This document shows positions 25,701-37,722 of a stretch of 64,000 nucleotides of DNA, piece by piece. Source of the DNA: Halictus rubicundus. Lineage: Eukaryota > Arthropoda > Insecta > Hymenoptera > Halictidae. A model generated the notes under the pieces. That model was given only the letters and a program-made list of their open reading frames with translations. It was not told where the DNA came from and did not search any database. The position numbers and the translations under genes are program-made. Location: the NCBI RefSeq assembly GCF_050948215.1, contig NC_135156.1, positions 19,198,757-19,262,756 on the forward strand, written 5' to 3'. Numbering within the stretch: position 1 is the stretch's first letter; every line of letters begins with the position of its first letter.

Positions 25701-26645
25701 ACGTCAGAGCCTTCTACTATAAGTTTCTGTCAGTACGCTACAAGCTGATTGCTACGATGTTATGCGATACTTGTCCAATCCGAACGTCTCCTTCTCGTTT
25801 TATGATTGCTGGAAAATGGGCGTACCGCGTATAATAAATGGGTACTCGAGCCGTTCGAGCATGTTTGAACGAACATATTTTAAGTTGCTCGAACGACTTT
25901 GTGCTCATAGTCGTAAAATTAATCGACCAATTTCAAAATAATATGCAATTTCGAATTCCTTCGTTCTCCTTTGAATTACGTATTGTTAAAAATAGCCCGG
26001 ACGAGTACCGGGGCAAGTACTATTTACACTTTCCATTAACTATCATAGAAGGAACGAATGCGAACCACGAAATCGGTATTGTAATCACGTAAATGTAGAA
26101 TTAAACGATAGGAGATGGTCCTGGTTGTTATTTCTAAGCTCGTACGTATTCCAAATAATTTAAATATATCTTTCGAAATTAATTTGACGTGGCATTTTCC
26201 TCTGATTAAAAACATTGACTACCGAAATATTTTATAATGTAAAAAAATAAAGGTTTCTACAGGTTTCTCAGTTTTCTGAATATTTCGGTAGACCGTCACT
26301 CTAACGCTCCCCGTATCAACGAACGCGGAGGAAGATGGTAATAAAATAAAATTGAATTTGTTATCGTCCAGTGAAGGGGAACACCGACAATTTATAGCTT
26401 TTTTGGCTTGACCAATCTCTGTCTCTGAATTGCGAAACACGCCTGACTTTCCCAACTGTCGAGAACGATGCCTTGTACGTATGTATGTACGCTGATGCCC
26501 ATTGACCTCTGATTTTGTGATCCAACGAGAGGCCAATATATGCTTATCCGAGCAGCGATCCGACAAAGATACCTTGGATTTTCGTCTAACGAAAAAGTTT
26601 AATATCACTTTTTTGATATTCATTGTGCTTTAAAAAACGGTATAG

Positions 26646-26701
26646 TTAATGTAGGCACAGTAACCAGTTGGTACCCCACATTAATTGAATCCTTTACCCA
26701 G
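26646..26701. repeat. Solo end of the GGGTAAGGGACCCA repeat family
   Basis: TAATGTAGGCACAGTAACC followed by GGTACCCCACATTAATTGAA and CCTTTACCCA is the reverse complement of the terminal region of the element at 28746-28907. Confidence 0.4.
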
Positions 26702-28745
26702 AAGCAACGCAAAGTATTAAAAAGACATCGGAAGAATTTAAAAATGGTTTTACGCTATTTTCAACCTATTAGACCTTGAAGTTCGAATTGTCGAGTTCCG
26801 ACTATACTGTCGAGTCGGAAAGTTGACGATTCGTATTGGTGAATACATACATACGACGCATCTTTAATCTTTCATACTGATAACATATGTTTTTTGCCGA
26901 CACATTTGTTTATTTACTTACACCTTCCGAATAAAAACAATACAATAATTTGATTTCATTCGTGATATTCGTTTGTTAACTTACTTCCCGACTCGTGTGT
27001 ATACGTAGAAATAATTAAGACCACGAATTCGTAGCCATTTTCATCGACGGAATGTCCCGTGTTATAACTGCAAGCGTAAGTACATCGGTGACGGAATAAT
27101 AGTGAGAAACTCTTGCCTGAATCGTAGGTATATATGGCAACCATGCAACAAACATAACAAGTAATTTTCTCTCTAAAATTAAATTTCACTGTTTTCCATA
27201 GTGTCGCTTTCGATGTACCTGTCATTATACCGCAAATGTTCATATTACACGCGACGAGACATAATGAAGTATGTTATACTGCCGTTTCTAGCAATTGTTA
27301 TGCGTGAGTGAACGTGTGCCGTTAACATTGAGAAATTCGTTTTTAAAAACTAAAAATTGCGTTGATCGATCATTTGTAAGAAGAGAAACATTTTCTGAAT
27401 GCTCAGTTCTTTGTCTGAAAGTACAATAATTGTGTGAAGACTGTAGCGGAATATGCATATATAGTGTAACATTCTGAGTCAGTTACCTACGACTTGCCTT
27501 GAAAAATAACTGCTTAGTGATATATTTATGTATTCCTAAAAGGAATTATTAATTTCTGAACTGTAAAGCGGAATGTGAAAAATTAGCGTTTTAATACACA
27601 CATACTATGTGTTAAAACAATTTCTGTTCCTTCAAGTGAGTTGATTTAAGTGTTTCTTTTTATTCGTAAGTTACTTATTCGTAATTATCATGTCAATTGT
27701 CTTGTGATAATTTAAACTCCGAAAGAGTTGTCAGTTTTTGTTTTGACAGCTTATTGTACAACGGTCAATTGTCTTTGCTTTTCCAACAAAATTAGTGTGA
27801 TTCGGTTAACACTAAAAATCAATACTTCCGAGAAACAGTATGTATTCACAAATCGTACTCTTCCCAATTGATTTTCTAGGAATCCCGCATGTTTATAGAT
27901 TTGTAAACATCGGTCGATTGATTCTCTCGTTCAACTGTGAAGATAAGGACAGGGTCAAAGTGCAAATTCTACAATGCATAATGAACGCTGCAAACCGTCG
28001 CAAGAAGTAGAAACAAAAAAAACGGAATACATAAAATTGTATATTAATCAAGAGGTCTAGTGACTCGTAGTGTCATTAAAAGTCTTGATCATGTTTCGTA
28101 GAACATATTAGAATCCCGATTGGTTAGTAGACTAGATAGTGGAAGAACGACTAGCAAAAATCAGTGATTCTTACGTATATTTAAAAATGTGAAGAAAAAT
28201 CATCTTCAGACGTTCCCTTATGATTTGCGACTACGTATCCTGTTTAGAATCACAATTGGCCGTTTAGCAATATCAAACGTTTACCTGTAAATGTCTTAAT
28301 TTTCTCAATAGTAACTGTTCACTATTTCCCAGATAATGTTCGAGTTATTTATCGCGTACACTCGGGTAGAGGGATTAGTTATAACCTACATGACAAGTAG
28401 ACTGCAAATTTTCTACATTTACTACAAAAACGAGTAGATGAGGTATAAAACGGTAAACACATTCGATAAATCTAAAATTACTATCATATCGCTTTCAACT
28501 CTGTGAAATTATTATCCCGAGAAATACATTTCTATTTAACTTCTATTTGTTGCACTTGAGGTAGACTATTTTTATTTAACATAAATATCTACCGTCTAAT
28601 GATAACAGTAGATATCGTATCTGGGACTTTCATGTGAGTCAGGGTAAGCGATTACATGTAGTTTTATGGCAACTAATGGCTAATTGTGCCAAGTATATAA
28701 ACACGATCTCGTGTATCAGAAACATGTGTACCTTAGATTAGCAAT

Positions 28746-28907
28746 AGGGTAAGGGACCCATTTACTGTGGGGGTACCAACTACATGCTGTGGCTAGAGAT
28801 ATGAAATTTTGCTTTCATTAAAATCAACTAGTATCTCTTTTTCAATATTGATTATGCTGTAAAAAGAACAAGAAGAAATTAATGTAGGCACAGTAATTGA
28901 GTCCCTA
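28746..28907. mobile_element. Short MITE with GGGTAAGGGACCCA-type ends
   Basis: Left end AGGGTAAGGGACCCATTTAC and right end CACAGTAATTGAGTCCCTAT are imperfect inverted copies about 160 bp apart. No reading frame. Partial copies lie at 20456 and 26646. Confidence 0.45.
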
Positions 28908-29229
28908 TAATGACCTGTATGAAAATCAGCAGCTGCATATAAACAGGATTTGTCTATAAACATGGAAGCGTTTAACGAAAAGAGAAGAAATGCATTGCAT
29001 GGGCTAGAGAAAATGAAAATAATAGAGTTTGAATGCGTACGAGGCGGTAACGAGGAATCGTCGTATAGCGAGGATATTATCGCGGTGGTAACGACGGACC
29101 GTTACCTTGAGCCGAAAGGGGTTCAATCTAAGCAAAGAATCGACAGGTAAACAACAGAGCAGAGCAGCCCGAAACGTTCGAAACGTTCCAGATCGGAGTG
29201 AATGTGATCACCGACACAGCACGGTGTTT

Positions 29230-29263
29230 CGAGTCTCGAGTCTCGAGTCTCGAGTCTCGAGTG
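29230..29263. repeat. 7-bp tandem repeat (TCGAGTC)n
   Basis: About five copies of CGAGTCT just 3' of Ptp10D exon 1, at the start of intron 1. Each unit junction makes CTCGAG. Confidence 0.85.
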
Positions 29264-29358
29264 TGACACTCTCGTGCATGCACGGAATCGTCGGCAGAAA
29301 GGCATTCTCGGCTAACGCGTCCTAGATTCATACGATTATCCGTCGCCATTCCACTCAC

Positions 29359-29442
29359 CTCGGCGAGCAGCGTCAAGAAAAGAAGCAGAGTGCCGTAAAA
29401 GGTGAAATTCGGCTTCGGGTGATCGACAGCCGTGCTCTTCAT
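29359..29442 (-). CDS. Ptp10D: Ptp10D exon 1: start codon and signal peptide
   Basis: First coding exon of the phosphatase gene. It begins MKSTAVDHPKPNFTFYG and continues with the hydrophobic core TLLLFLTLLAE, a signal peptide. The donor is GCCGAG|GTGAGT just below 29359, phase 0, joining directly to ITYSADLAIEIPG in the exon starting at 10623. Two further in-frame ATGs lie upstream (29457, giving MTWLR before the chosen Met, and 29469). I chose 29442 because it gives a compact n-region; the longer starts would only extend the cytosolic end of the signal peptide. The distance to exon 2 is 18.7 kb, so the link is inferred from phase, signal-peptide character and the lack of another candidate between them. 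Confidence 0.75.
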
Positions 29443-29469
29443 CCTTAACCAAGTCATGAAACAACGCAA

Positions 29470-31690
29470 CGAATTTAATCCACCGGCAGCCTCCTTCCCC
29501 CTATATCCTCTCCCCCTTCTTCTTCTTCTGCTTCTTCTTCTTCTTCTTCTTCTTCTGTTCTGGTCTACTTGCTCAGGGTCCCAAGACCTGCAAACACTTT
29601 ACCGCGAGCAAGAACGCCGGCTAACGCAGTCCCTCGATCGATCGACGACGACGACACTGAAAGTCCCTCGGTGTTATCACGAGAAATCATGTATCCCGCC
29701 CTGGACACCTTGCGACAACACCTGTTCCGCCGACTGACAGGTAGCACGCTGTCGATAACAGCAGCAGCGAGTTCGACGTATGGCAGAAGGAACGACAGCT
29801 GCCATATCCATCCGCAACGCTGACGACTGTTAATTTTGGGCTTGCTCTGGAACACAGACACTTGGTCTTCGTCTTCTTCTTCTTCTTCTTCTTCCTTCTC
29901 TTGTTCCGCGCCTTCTTTGCGTCACCGTCGTGTCACGAACCAACTGCCAGTCACCTTTGATCTCCGGCCGAGTCTTTCGCGTTACTCCTAATCAAGAGCG
30001 GGTTCGATAAGTGAACGGTGATCACGTGGCCTTCTTTTTTCTTGTTCGTCTGGTTCCTCCTTCCGTCATGACTGCGAAAGCTGGTTCGGCGCGGGTACTT
30101 TCCTCGACAACTTTTATAATTCGTCGCTACTAGTTTTGCAGACTAGAAAGTTACTGGACGCGGACACGCTGCCACGGTCGACATACCGTCGCGATCGACC
30201 GTCGAACTCGATTTACCAGGACCGACCGGCCGTTTGTCGGCAACGGCGACGGCGACGGCGACGTTACGGTGTGTTTCCGGTGATTTCGAATCGGAAACGA
30301 AATACGCTCGCCGCTCTGGATAGAGTCAGACACTGTTTCCTCCTCGCGGAACGTACTGCTCGGAATACTTGGAATGGGATAATGACCGGGAGGGATGCCA
30401 CCCTCTAGACGCAGACGAGACAACGACCAGCTAACGAACCGAACAATAACTTGTAAATAAGACCTGCGCGAGCCGTGGCTTCGTTTCCCTTAGAATACTG
30501 TCAACTATTTTCTGGAATGTAAACGGCCTGCGTTAACGTCGTCGACGATACGAATAGAAAATACAGCACGGAACGTGAGAAGCATTAGTTCCATCCGCGT
30601 TTCGGTCCCTCCGCTCCGAGCTCTGTCTCCTCTCACACTGTCAAACTATCAACCGAAACACGTAACTGGCACACTCGATGCTGCTCCGCCGTCAAGGTGA
30701 AACACCAACCGCGAAACGGAGCGCATATATCGGTTCAGACAAAAGCAACTGGCCGATCGAGAGGGACGAGTTTTCTCATTGTTTCGATCGCTCCTTTTCG
30801 TTTCGTCGTGGAGGCCACACCTGCGGGATCAATATGCCAAGGTACCATTCGGAGTACGATCACGGAACCGAAGAAAACCACTGGAATCACAGAGAGGACG
30901 ACGCATATATATCACCGAGAGCTTTAAATTCCGACCGACGTTAGTGACGATTTTAGTCGACATCCGCTTGTTAGCGCACACGCACGTTGTCCTAGTTCAG
31001 CGGCGAAGATACCATTTCGGAAGCAGGGACGTTATACATCACTGAACCGGAGAAACGCAGGGAAAACACACGGTGGAGTACGGTTATCCTTTGTCCACGG
31101 ATCGGTATATCCTAATCCCCGTTCTCTTCTTTGAACGGAATCTAATAGCTGTCTAGGCTGTGGGAGAGACGCGCGCGAATAAAATAGTTCGGGGTACGAA
31201 AACACGGAAAACGAGGAACAAAGGTGGAATCAACAATGGGGAATCCGAAGTTTCGTCCGGCGAGAGGTGCACTCGATCAACTGGCGCGCTTTCATGACGC
31301 CTCACCCGGTGCAGGCACGGGCAACGGGCAACGGGCAACGGGCAACGGGACCTCGGCACTCAAACTCGTGGCTTGCCGAACCAGCAGCAGCTAAATCGCT
31401 TGCCTTGCCTCGTCCCTAGCCTCTCCCACCGTTCCTCCGCTAACCTGACTGCCTTTCCATTCCATTCCATTCGGATCTTCCTTCTCTCTCTATCCCACCG
31501 AATTGCCGGCTGCCCAGGCCGAATACCCGGCGCAGTCGCCTGGCCGCCATCCACCACCATGCCTTCCCTACCATCACCTACCATCATCTAGCTACGACTA
31601 CTCCCACCACCTTGCGCATTCCCTGCCTGCTACTGCCTGCTACGAACTTCTCGCTTCGCTCCTTCCTACTCCTTCCTCCCTCGCTGGTCA
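29470..31690 (-). promoter_or_regulatory. CpG-rich 5' flank and probable 5'UTR/promoter of Ptp10D
   Basis: GC- and CpG-rich DNA immediately upstream of the signal-peptide exon, in contrast with the AT-rich intron. It contains several simple repeats: (CTT)n at 29516-29560 and 29873-29893, GGCGAC units at 30240-30262, and GGGCAAC units at 31319-31349. Open frames on both strands are compositional, with no domain signal. Promoter function is inferred from position and composition; no TATA box or initiator was assigned. Confidence 0.4.
31319..31349. repeat. 7-bp tandem repeat (GGGCAAC)n
   Basis: Four copies of GGGCAAC in the CpG-rich region upstream of Ptp10D. Confidence 0.85.
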
Positions 31691-31868
31691 TCGTGCTAGA
31701 GTAGAGAGGAAATCAGAGTGCTCACGCCCGGGATTTTAGTGTCCTAGGTATAGTGCTGCTCCCTAGTCTAATTTTTAGCCTGGACCAGAACCTGCATCAT
31801 CTTTTTAGCCTGGACCAGAACCTACATCATCTTACCACAGACGAGGTATAGGAGTAGACCAATCACCC
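31691..31868. repeat. Left arm of a large inverted repeat with 30-bp minisatellite
   Basis: Begins TCGTGCTAGAGTAGAGAGGA, passes through GTGCTCACGCCCGGGATTTTAG, about two copies of a 30-bp unit (TTTTTAGCCTGGACCAGAAC plus CTGCATCATC), and ends CACAGACGAGGTATAGGAGTAGACCAATCACC. The reverse complement of all these blocks, in the same order, occurs in 35289-35594. Confidence 0.65.
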
Positions 31869-32106
31869 AATGTATTTTTCTGTCTCACGCTCGGGGGGCT
31901 CTAGAGCCCCCGTACCATTCCGTGTCACATCCTACCGTATCATCCAGAACTAATATTGTCGAACCGATATTCTACAATGGCGCTGTTGCTGATATAATTT
32001 TAAATCTCATGTCGAGGATTCATATGATGAATGAAACAAAAGAATGTTGTTTCCTCTTAATTCCATTACGGCTGACACGCGAGTGCATCGAAGGAGACGT
32101 AATGTA

Positions 32107-32190
32107 ATAATAATAATAACGTAACGTTTCCGGCTGAGAATATTTTGGTCCCGGATCGAATCCCGCATGGAATGATTTTTTTTTTTTCGT
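32107..32190. repeat. Possible tRNA-derived SINE fragment
   Basis: GGTCCCGGATCGAATCCCGC resembles a tRNA T-arm/B box (GATCGAATCC), followed by a short unique stretch and a poly-T run (32169-32178). No A box or full cloverleaf was found, so this is tentative. Confidence 0.3.
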
Positions 32191-32519
32191 TAAACACTTT
32201 TTTCTTGTTCTTTCTACTACGTCAGTCTTCTTCCCTGTGCAATTACAACTACAACAGTGTAATAACATAATTATAAGAAATTAAATTAGTTCAATATTAG
32301 CCAAAAGTAAGAACGTAGTTTAAATTTAATTTTAAAAAATACGACGTTGATATCACTAATTTCGTTTGACTATTTAATAGCTACCTATTCAATCTACTTC
32401 TGATATTGCTTTTCATTTGCAGCATATATATTCTAATAAATTTAATTATTTGGGATTGATAAAAGATTGAACAACAATATTTATAATAACTAGTTTTGAA
32501 CATTTTTTAAGGGTAATTA

Positions 32520-32700
32520 AATTTAAAAAACAAAAAGAATTATTTAAAAATACAAAATATATTTCAGTGCATACCATTAAACCCGATTCTTTTTATTTTT
32601 TTTCAGTTTAAATTGCACTTTGATATCTTTTTTAGTTCAAAAGTTATAGCAAAATATGCGCCTCGCCGAACCGGGAATCGAATGCGCTACTTCCAGACAT
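32520..32700. repeat. Direct repeat, left copy, flanking a palindrome
   Basis: Contains CATTAAACCCGAT, TGATATCTTTTTTAGTT, AAAAGTTATAGCAAAATATG and CCTCGCCGAACCGGGAATCG in order. The same blocks occur in the same orientation at 34333-34505. The complement of the last block resembles a tRNA T-loop (TTCGATTCCCGG), so a SINE relationship is possible. Confidence 0.55.
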
Positions 32701-34308
32701 AGTTGGGCACTATTTAGATAACAAATTATTTAAATAACGATTCGAATAAAAGATACTATAACTTTATTCGTTATTCGAAGGTTCGAATAAAAAAAGTATC
32801 TTTGTCGAATAAATAATTTTATTCGACGAGAATTTATCCGATGAATAAAGATAATTTTTTTATTCGAAGCGGATTTATTCGAACTTGGAACAATTTTTTC
32901 ATCTTTTATCTGTATCGTTTATTCGAAGGCTTCGAATAAACAGCTACGAGGTCCGACGAGAGCCGAACTTCAAAGACCCAGCGACTGACAAACGGCATAC
33001 AATGTAAGCAGATGGAGAATCGCGTACGAATGCAAGTTTAACTTTTAGATTTTTCAATATACCACCATAAAATTGCGACGAGTGAATTGAGGGGCTTTTC
33101 CTGATGAAAATGAGTCCAAATTCGAGTGTAATCGAACAAATTTATTGATACGTAATGTTACGATAAAAATTACATTCTGATTGAAGATAGTCCAAATGAT
33201 GTCGCGTTTGGACTCATTTTGATCGGGACAAGCTCCACAGCTCATTCGTATTAACAATATTATTCTGATTAAAAACATAAAAGCATAAATTGCCAGTAAT
33301 GCTCGATTCCCCATCTGCTTACATTGTAGGCCGTTGGTCGGTCGCTGGTCTTTGAAGTTCCGAGCTCGTAGAGTCGCGAGATATCGGTGTGAAACAACTA
33401 CCAATCCAATTGCAAAACTTCATTGTTTTTCATGATTTTTTTATGGGACTTGCGCCAACTAATTCGTGGCATTCTTCTGATTAAAATGACACTAAACACG
33501 GTACAAATTGGACTGTATTTAGCATTTTTATCCGTAGATTTATTCGAAGGCTTCGAATAAATCTTCGGATAACTTTTGCCAGCTCGACGAATAAACGGCG
33601 ACGAAGACCAACGAGAACCGACGAGCGCCGAACGTCGAAGACCCAGCGACTGCCAAACGGCATACAATGTAAGCGGATGGAGAATCGTGCATTATTGGCA
33701 ATTTATGCTTTTATGTTTTTAATCAGAACAATATTGTTAAGACGAATGAGTTGTAGAGCTTGTCCCGATCAAAATGAGTCCAAACACGACATCATTTGGA
33801 CTGTCTTTAATGAGATTGTAATTTTTATCGTAACATTACGTATCAGTGAAACTTGTTCGATTGCACTCGAATTTGACCTCATTTTCATCAGGAAAATCCC
33901 CTCCATTCGCTCGTCACAATTTCATGAGGATATATTGAAAAATCTAAAAGTTTAAACTTTTATACGTGCGCGATTCTCCATCCGCTTACAATGTATGTCG
34001 TCTGTCGTCGCTGGGTCTTTGAAGCTCGGCGCTCGGCAAAAGTTATTCGAAGATTTATTCGAAGCCTTCGAATAAAAGATACAGATAAAAGATGAAAAAA
34101 TTATTCGAAGTTCGAATAAATCCGCTTCGAATAAAAAAAATTATCTTTATTCGTCGGATAAATTCTCGTCGAATAAAATTATTTATCCGATACTCGTCGA
34201 ATAAAGATACTTTTCTTATTCGAACCTTCGAATAACGAATAAAGATAGAGTATCTTTTATTCGAATCGTTATTTAAATAATTTTTTATCGAAATAATGCC
34301 CAACTCTG
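32701..34308. mobile_element. 1.6-kb nested palindrome (foldback element)
   Basis: The ends are inverted copies: AGTTGGGCACTATTT at the left and AAATAATGCCCAACT at the right, continuing through AAATTATTTAAATAACGATTC and repeated TTCGAATAAA motifs for about 250 bp. Inside, each arm has its own inverted repeat. A block with GACCCAGCGACTG, CGGCATACAATGTAAGC and GATGGAGAATCG occurs at about 32970-33020, inverted at 33302-33360, direct at 33635-33690 and inverted at 33970-34020. The centre is near 33500. Mirror-related frames encoding A(L)LAIYAFMFLIR- on both halves show a shared ancestry but no known domain. Confidence 0.65.
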
Positions 34309-34332
34309 CTTTTGACCATCTTATCCGGATTA

Positions 34333-34505
34333 GTCTTAAAAATCAACAAAAAAAAAAAAATTATGTAAAAAATATAGAACATATTTTAGTATACGCCATT
34401 AAACCCGATCTTTAAAAAAAATTTCTAGTCCAAATTTCGCATTGATATCTTTTTTAGTTTAAAAGTTGTAGCAAAATGTGCTCCTCGCCGAACCGGGAAT
34501 CGATT
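34333..34505. repeat. Direct repeat, right copy, flanking a palindrome
   Basis: Diverged same-strand copy of 32520-32700 (CATTAAACCCGAT, TTGATATCTTTTTTAGTTTA, CTCGCCGAACCGGGAATCGA). It may be a tandem family copy, or the duplicated host sequence of a composite insertion. Confidence 0.55.
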
Positions 34506-35212
34506 GCGGCTCAGGCGCTCGAAACTTCGGTAACGTGAATTCGGCGGAACGCGTCGAACAGTCGAGCTGGCATCTCACACGGACAGAATAGAGGTACGCT
34601 TGTGTGTAGCGCGTGCGTAGTAGAAGTAACGTAAGGAGACGTACTGTTGCCTTCGTCGTTTATTTTCTCACTACAAACGTGAAAGAAAATAATGCAACTA
34701 CGCTCTCAGTCAGTAGTGAAATAGATTGACATCTTGCAAAAAAGATCAACTACATAATTATTGATTTATTAATTCTTAACTCTTTCGAATTTTACAACTA
34801 ATATTAATTGATATTTTGGATGATTCTTTAAAGCTAAAGTTTATGTTTTTTAAATGAAATATACATGAAAATATATAGTAAATTTCAATTTAATTTCTTT
34901 TTCAAGTTCAGTTACAAAATATATTCAAAATGGTTGCGTATTAATAGTGTTAAAAAATTGTAGAAATGCGAATAATAATTATACGTATGGAGAATTGTTA
35001 TTTACGTTCAAGGTTTATGAAAATTGTATTTCTATAATTTGGAAACGTAGTATCTATATTTATTAATATTGTATTGATAAAGATAATTGTAGATATATAA
35101 CATAATGACATCAAATAAAAAAATATAATTTGAACCTATAGTCATAACATCAGATATGTCCGTAACTCGTCAATCATTTGTATTTGACCAGATTTGATAA
35201 TTTTTGTGGATC

Positions 35213-35747
35213 TAGTTCCAACATTTATCGTTCGTCAGCGTAGAGGGCGTAAGAAAACCAGTTGTTTACATGTGAGACACGAAACCCCATATGGTGATTG
35301 GTCTACTCCTATACCTCGTCTGTGATCTTACCTGCATTCGTTAGCAGCGGATTCCTAATAATGCCAGAGTGGATGCTACTTCTATGTTAAAACAGGCTCG
35401 TCTATGTAGGCTCTCATCGAGCCTAAAAGATGATGCAGGTTCTAATACAGGCTAAAAAGGTGATGCAGCTTCTGGTCCAGGCTAAAAAGTTGATGCAGGT
35501 TCTGTTCCAGGCTAAAAAGATGACGCAGAAAAGTGGGGACACTAAAACCCCGAGCGTGAGCACTCTCATTTCCTCTCTGGCTAGAGCACGATTAGGTCCG
35601 TGATTGCAACATTTATCGTTCGTCAGAGTACAGGGCCATAGAGGGCGTAAGAAATCTAGTTGTTGCCAACGATGTCGGTATTTCAGATCGTCAGACACGA
35701 ATTCCCAAATGGTGATTGGTCTACTCCTATACCTCGTCTGTGATAAT
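35213..35747. repeat. Right arm of the large inverted repeat, with duplicated end module
   Basis: Contains four copies of the 30-bp minisatellite in reverse orientation (35420-35525) and GAGCGTGAGCACTCTCATTT (about 35554). These are framed by two direct copies of a terminal module: each runs from CAACATTTATCGTTCGTCAG through GAGGGCGTAAGAAA to GGTGATTGGTCTACTCCTAT, at about 35219-35324 and 35607-35747. The left arm carries the inverse of the module end only. Confidence 0.6.
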
Positions 35748-35749
35748 AA

Positions 35750-36054
35750 CAAAGAGGAAATCCTCTTTGGTAATAATTAAAATATCAATAAAAAAACAAC
35801 AACAACAAGTTATTTTCACGACTTTTCGATAGTTATTCGTATATGTGATTTCGACGTACATTCGGTGATCCGCATAAACCCTATACAAAATGAGATAGAA
35901 TGGGATATATAGAACTGTCGTTCTTCATGACATACCGGAACGGAATGGTCAACACCAGTGTGATCGTTAGTGCATCGATAATCTCTAATTTTGCAAAGTA
36001 TTCGTAAATCTTACCCTTTTCGAATCTTCCTTACGTAAAAAAAGAAAATCGGTG
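35750..36054. promoter_or_regulatory. Upstream region of Actr10
   Basis: 300 bp of AT-rich sequence between the repeat nest and the Actr10 start codon. A promoter is expected here by position; no specific element was identified. Confidence 0.35.
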
Positions 36055-37507
36055 ATGGTTAAAATGTTACGCCGCTACGAAGGTGTCCTTTATTTCTCGG
36101 ATAAGCAAATGGTCATATTTGACATTGGAAGCGCATACACGAAGTAAAGTATCGAATCATCTGCATTTGTTCGAGTATTCTAATGTTTAAACAATAAACT
36201 AAAATGTAATTTATGATTAGATATGGTTACGCGAACGAGGCTACACCACGCGGAATAATAAGGACAGAGGCCGTTTGTTCCGAAACCAAACAGATCAGGA
36301 AGATTTACGATTATAAGGATACAGAAGATTTGTATCAACTGCTTGTAGAGTTTCTCCATTGTTTATTTTTTAGGTAACGGCTTTGTACATTTACTAACTA
36401 TTTTCATCCGATCGTATTGCTGTGTCTCTAAAAGTTTTACCTGGATCACAGGTATGTTATAATAACACCTAAGGATGCCAGAATTGTGATATTAGAATCT
36501 TGTTTAACGCCGTCCCAATTCAGAGAAACACTAGCTAAAGTATTATTTAGACATTTTGAGATTGGCTCTTTGATGTTTTTGTCTTCTCATTTGGCAACCA
36601 TTAGTACTTTAGGCACCAATACAGCCTTGGTATTGGATGTCGGGTACAAAGAAGCTACAGTGATTCCAATTTACGAGGGTGTACCAATTTTGAAAGCATG
36701 GCAGGCGCTTCCTTTAGCCGGCGAAGCTGTGCACAAGTAAACACCTCCCGCTAAAACTCTATACGATCGATACTACGTACGCGTCCGTATACTGCTTGTA
36801 TTTTATTTTTATAGGTATTTAATGGAAACATTGAAAGCAACATCTCATAACGCGAATATAACAGAAAAACTTGTGGAAGATATAAAAGTTAGAACATGTT
36901 TTGTGACCACACTGGAGAGATCCGTTAAATTAGATTCCGAGGAAGCTCCGAATCCTCCTCCCGCCGTCGTGTACCCTGGGGTTAAAAATATTACCATACC
37001 TGGCAAAGTTAGGGAGAAAGCGTTTGAAGTATTGTGGGAAAGGGACAATGATAATTTAAGCATACCTACAATGATTTTAGACGCAATTCTTAAGGTATAA
37101 TTTGCGATCTATGCAATTAAGATTTTCCCAATATTCATTTAAAATATCCTAATATTGGCTGTTGTTTGCAGTGCTCGATAGACACTAGACGAACTTTAGC
37201 TGAAAATATAATATTAATCGGAGGCACGACAATGGCGAAAGGATTCGTTAGTCGTCTTAAATCGGAACTCCTAGCTCTATTGAGAAGCAATCTTTACTCG
37301 GAGAAGTTGAAAATTCAAGTTTTCAAATTTCATACTGCACCTAGTAAACCTAATTATACAGCATGGTTGGGAGGTGCTATTTGCGGTACCGTCGACCTCC
37401 CATTGAGATATATAACGAAAGAGAACTACTTGAAATCGAACAGAGTGCCCGATTGGACTAATTTAGTCGACAATCAAAGAGAGGATCTTGTGGCTTGCGA
37501 ATTATGA
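36055..37507 (+). CDS. Actr10: Actin-related protein 10 (dynactin pointed-end complex subunit)
   Basis: Arp10/Arp11 caps the pointed end of the Arp1 filament in dynactin, the cofactor of the cytoplasmic dynein motor. Exons: 36055-36143, 36221-36373, 36452-36736, 36815-37094, 37172-37507; all introns are short GT-AG and phases agree (380 aa; the human protein is a little over 400). N-terminus MVKMLRRYEGVLYFSDKQMV leads into the actin-fold motif VIFDIGSAYTKYGYA, the degenerate phosphate-1 loop. The second half has ALVLDVGYKEATVIPIYEGV and the hinge-like NIILIGGTTMAKGF. The tail TAWLGGAICG matches actin's WIGGSIL region. The next gene, eIF3f, converges with 215 bp between stop codons. The start is the first ATG in frame; a second Met (codon 4) is also possible. 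Confidence 0.9.
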
Positions 37508-37722
37508 ATATTTGCCTAAGGATTTTCATATGTACATATTGAATTGTATAAACAATTTTATTTATTTTTCACTTGTACTTCTTATCAATGTAAAATATAC
37601 TCAAACACAATGAAATGGAAAAGAGTCACGTTATACCAAAAATTTGAAACTCCTTTTATTCACAGAAATGGGTGTACAGAATCTTCAAACTCGTATTACA
37701 AATTTTCTAGTAGAAACTTGTA

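Noticed and set aside
30136..31739. Several 70-90-codon frames upstream of Ptp10D
   Set aside because: GC-rich sequence keeps many frames open by chance; no conserved peptide or splice logic.
32640..32700. tRNA gene suggested by the T-loop-like TTCGATTCCCGG on the minus strand
   Set aside because: No acceptor stem, D arm or anticodon arm could be fitted; at most a tRNA-derived repeat.
33054..33955. Frames with the shared peptide ALLAIYAFMFLIR on both strands
   Set aside because: They are mirror copies within the nested palindrome; no known domain and no transposase motif.
36055..37507. Calling this gene conventional actin or Arp1
   Set aside because: The actin core is strongly diverged (degenerate nucleotide-binding loops) and matches the Arp10/Arp11 type instead.
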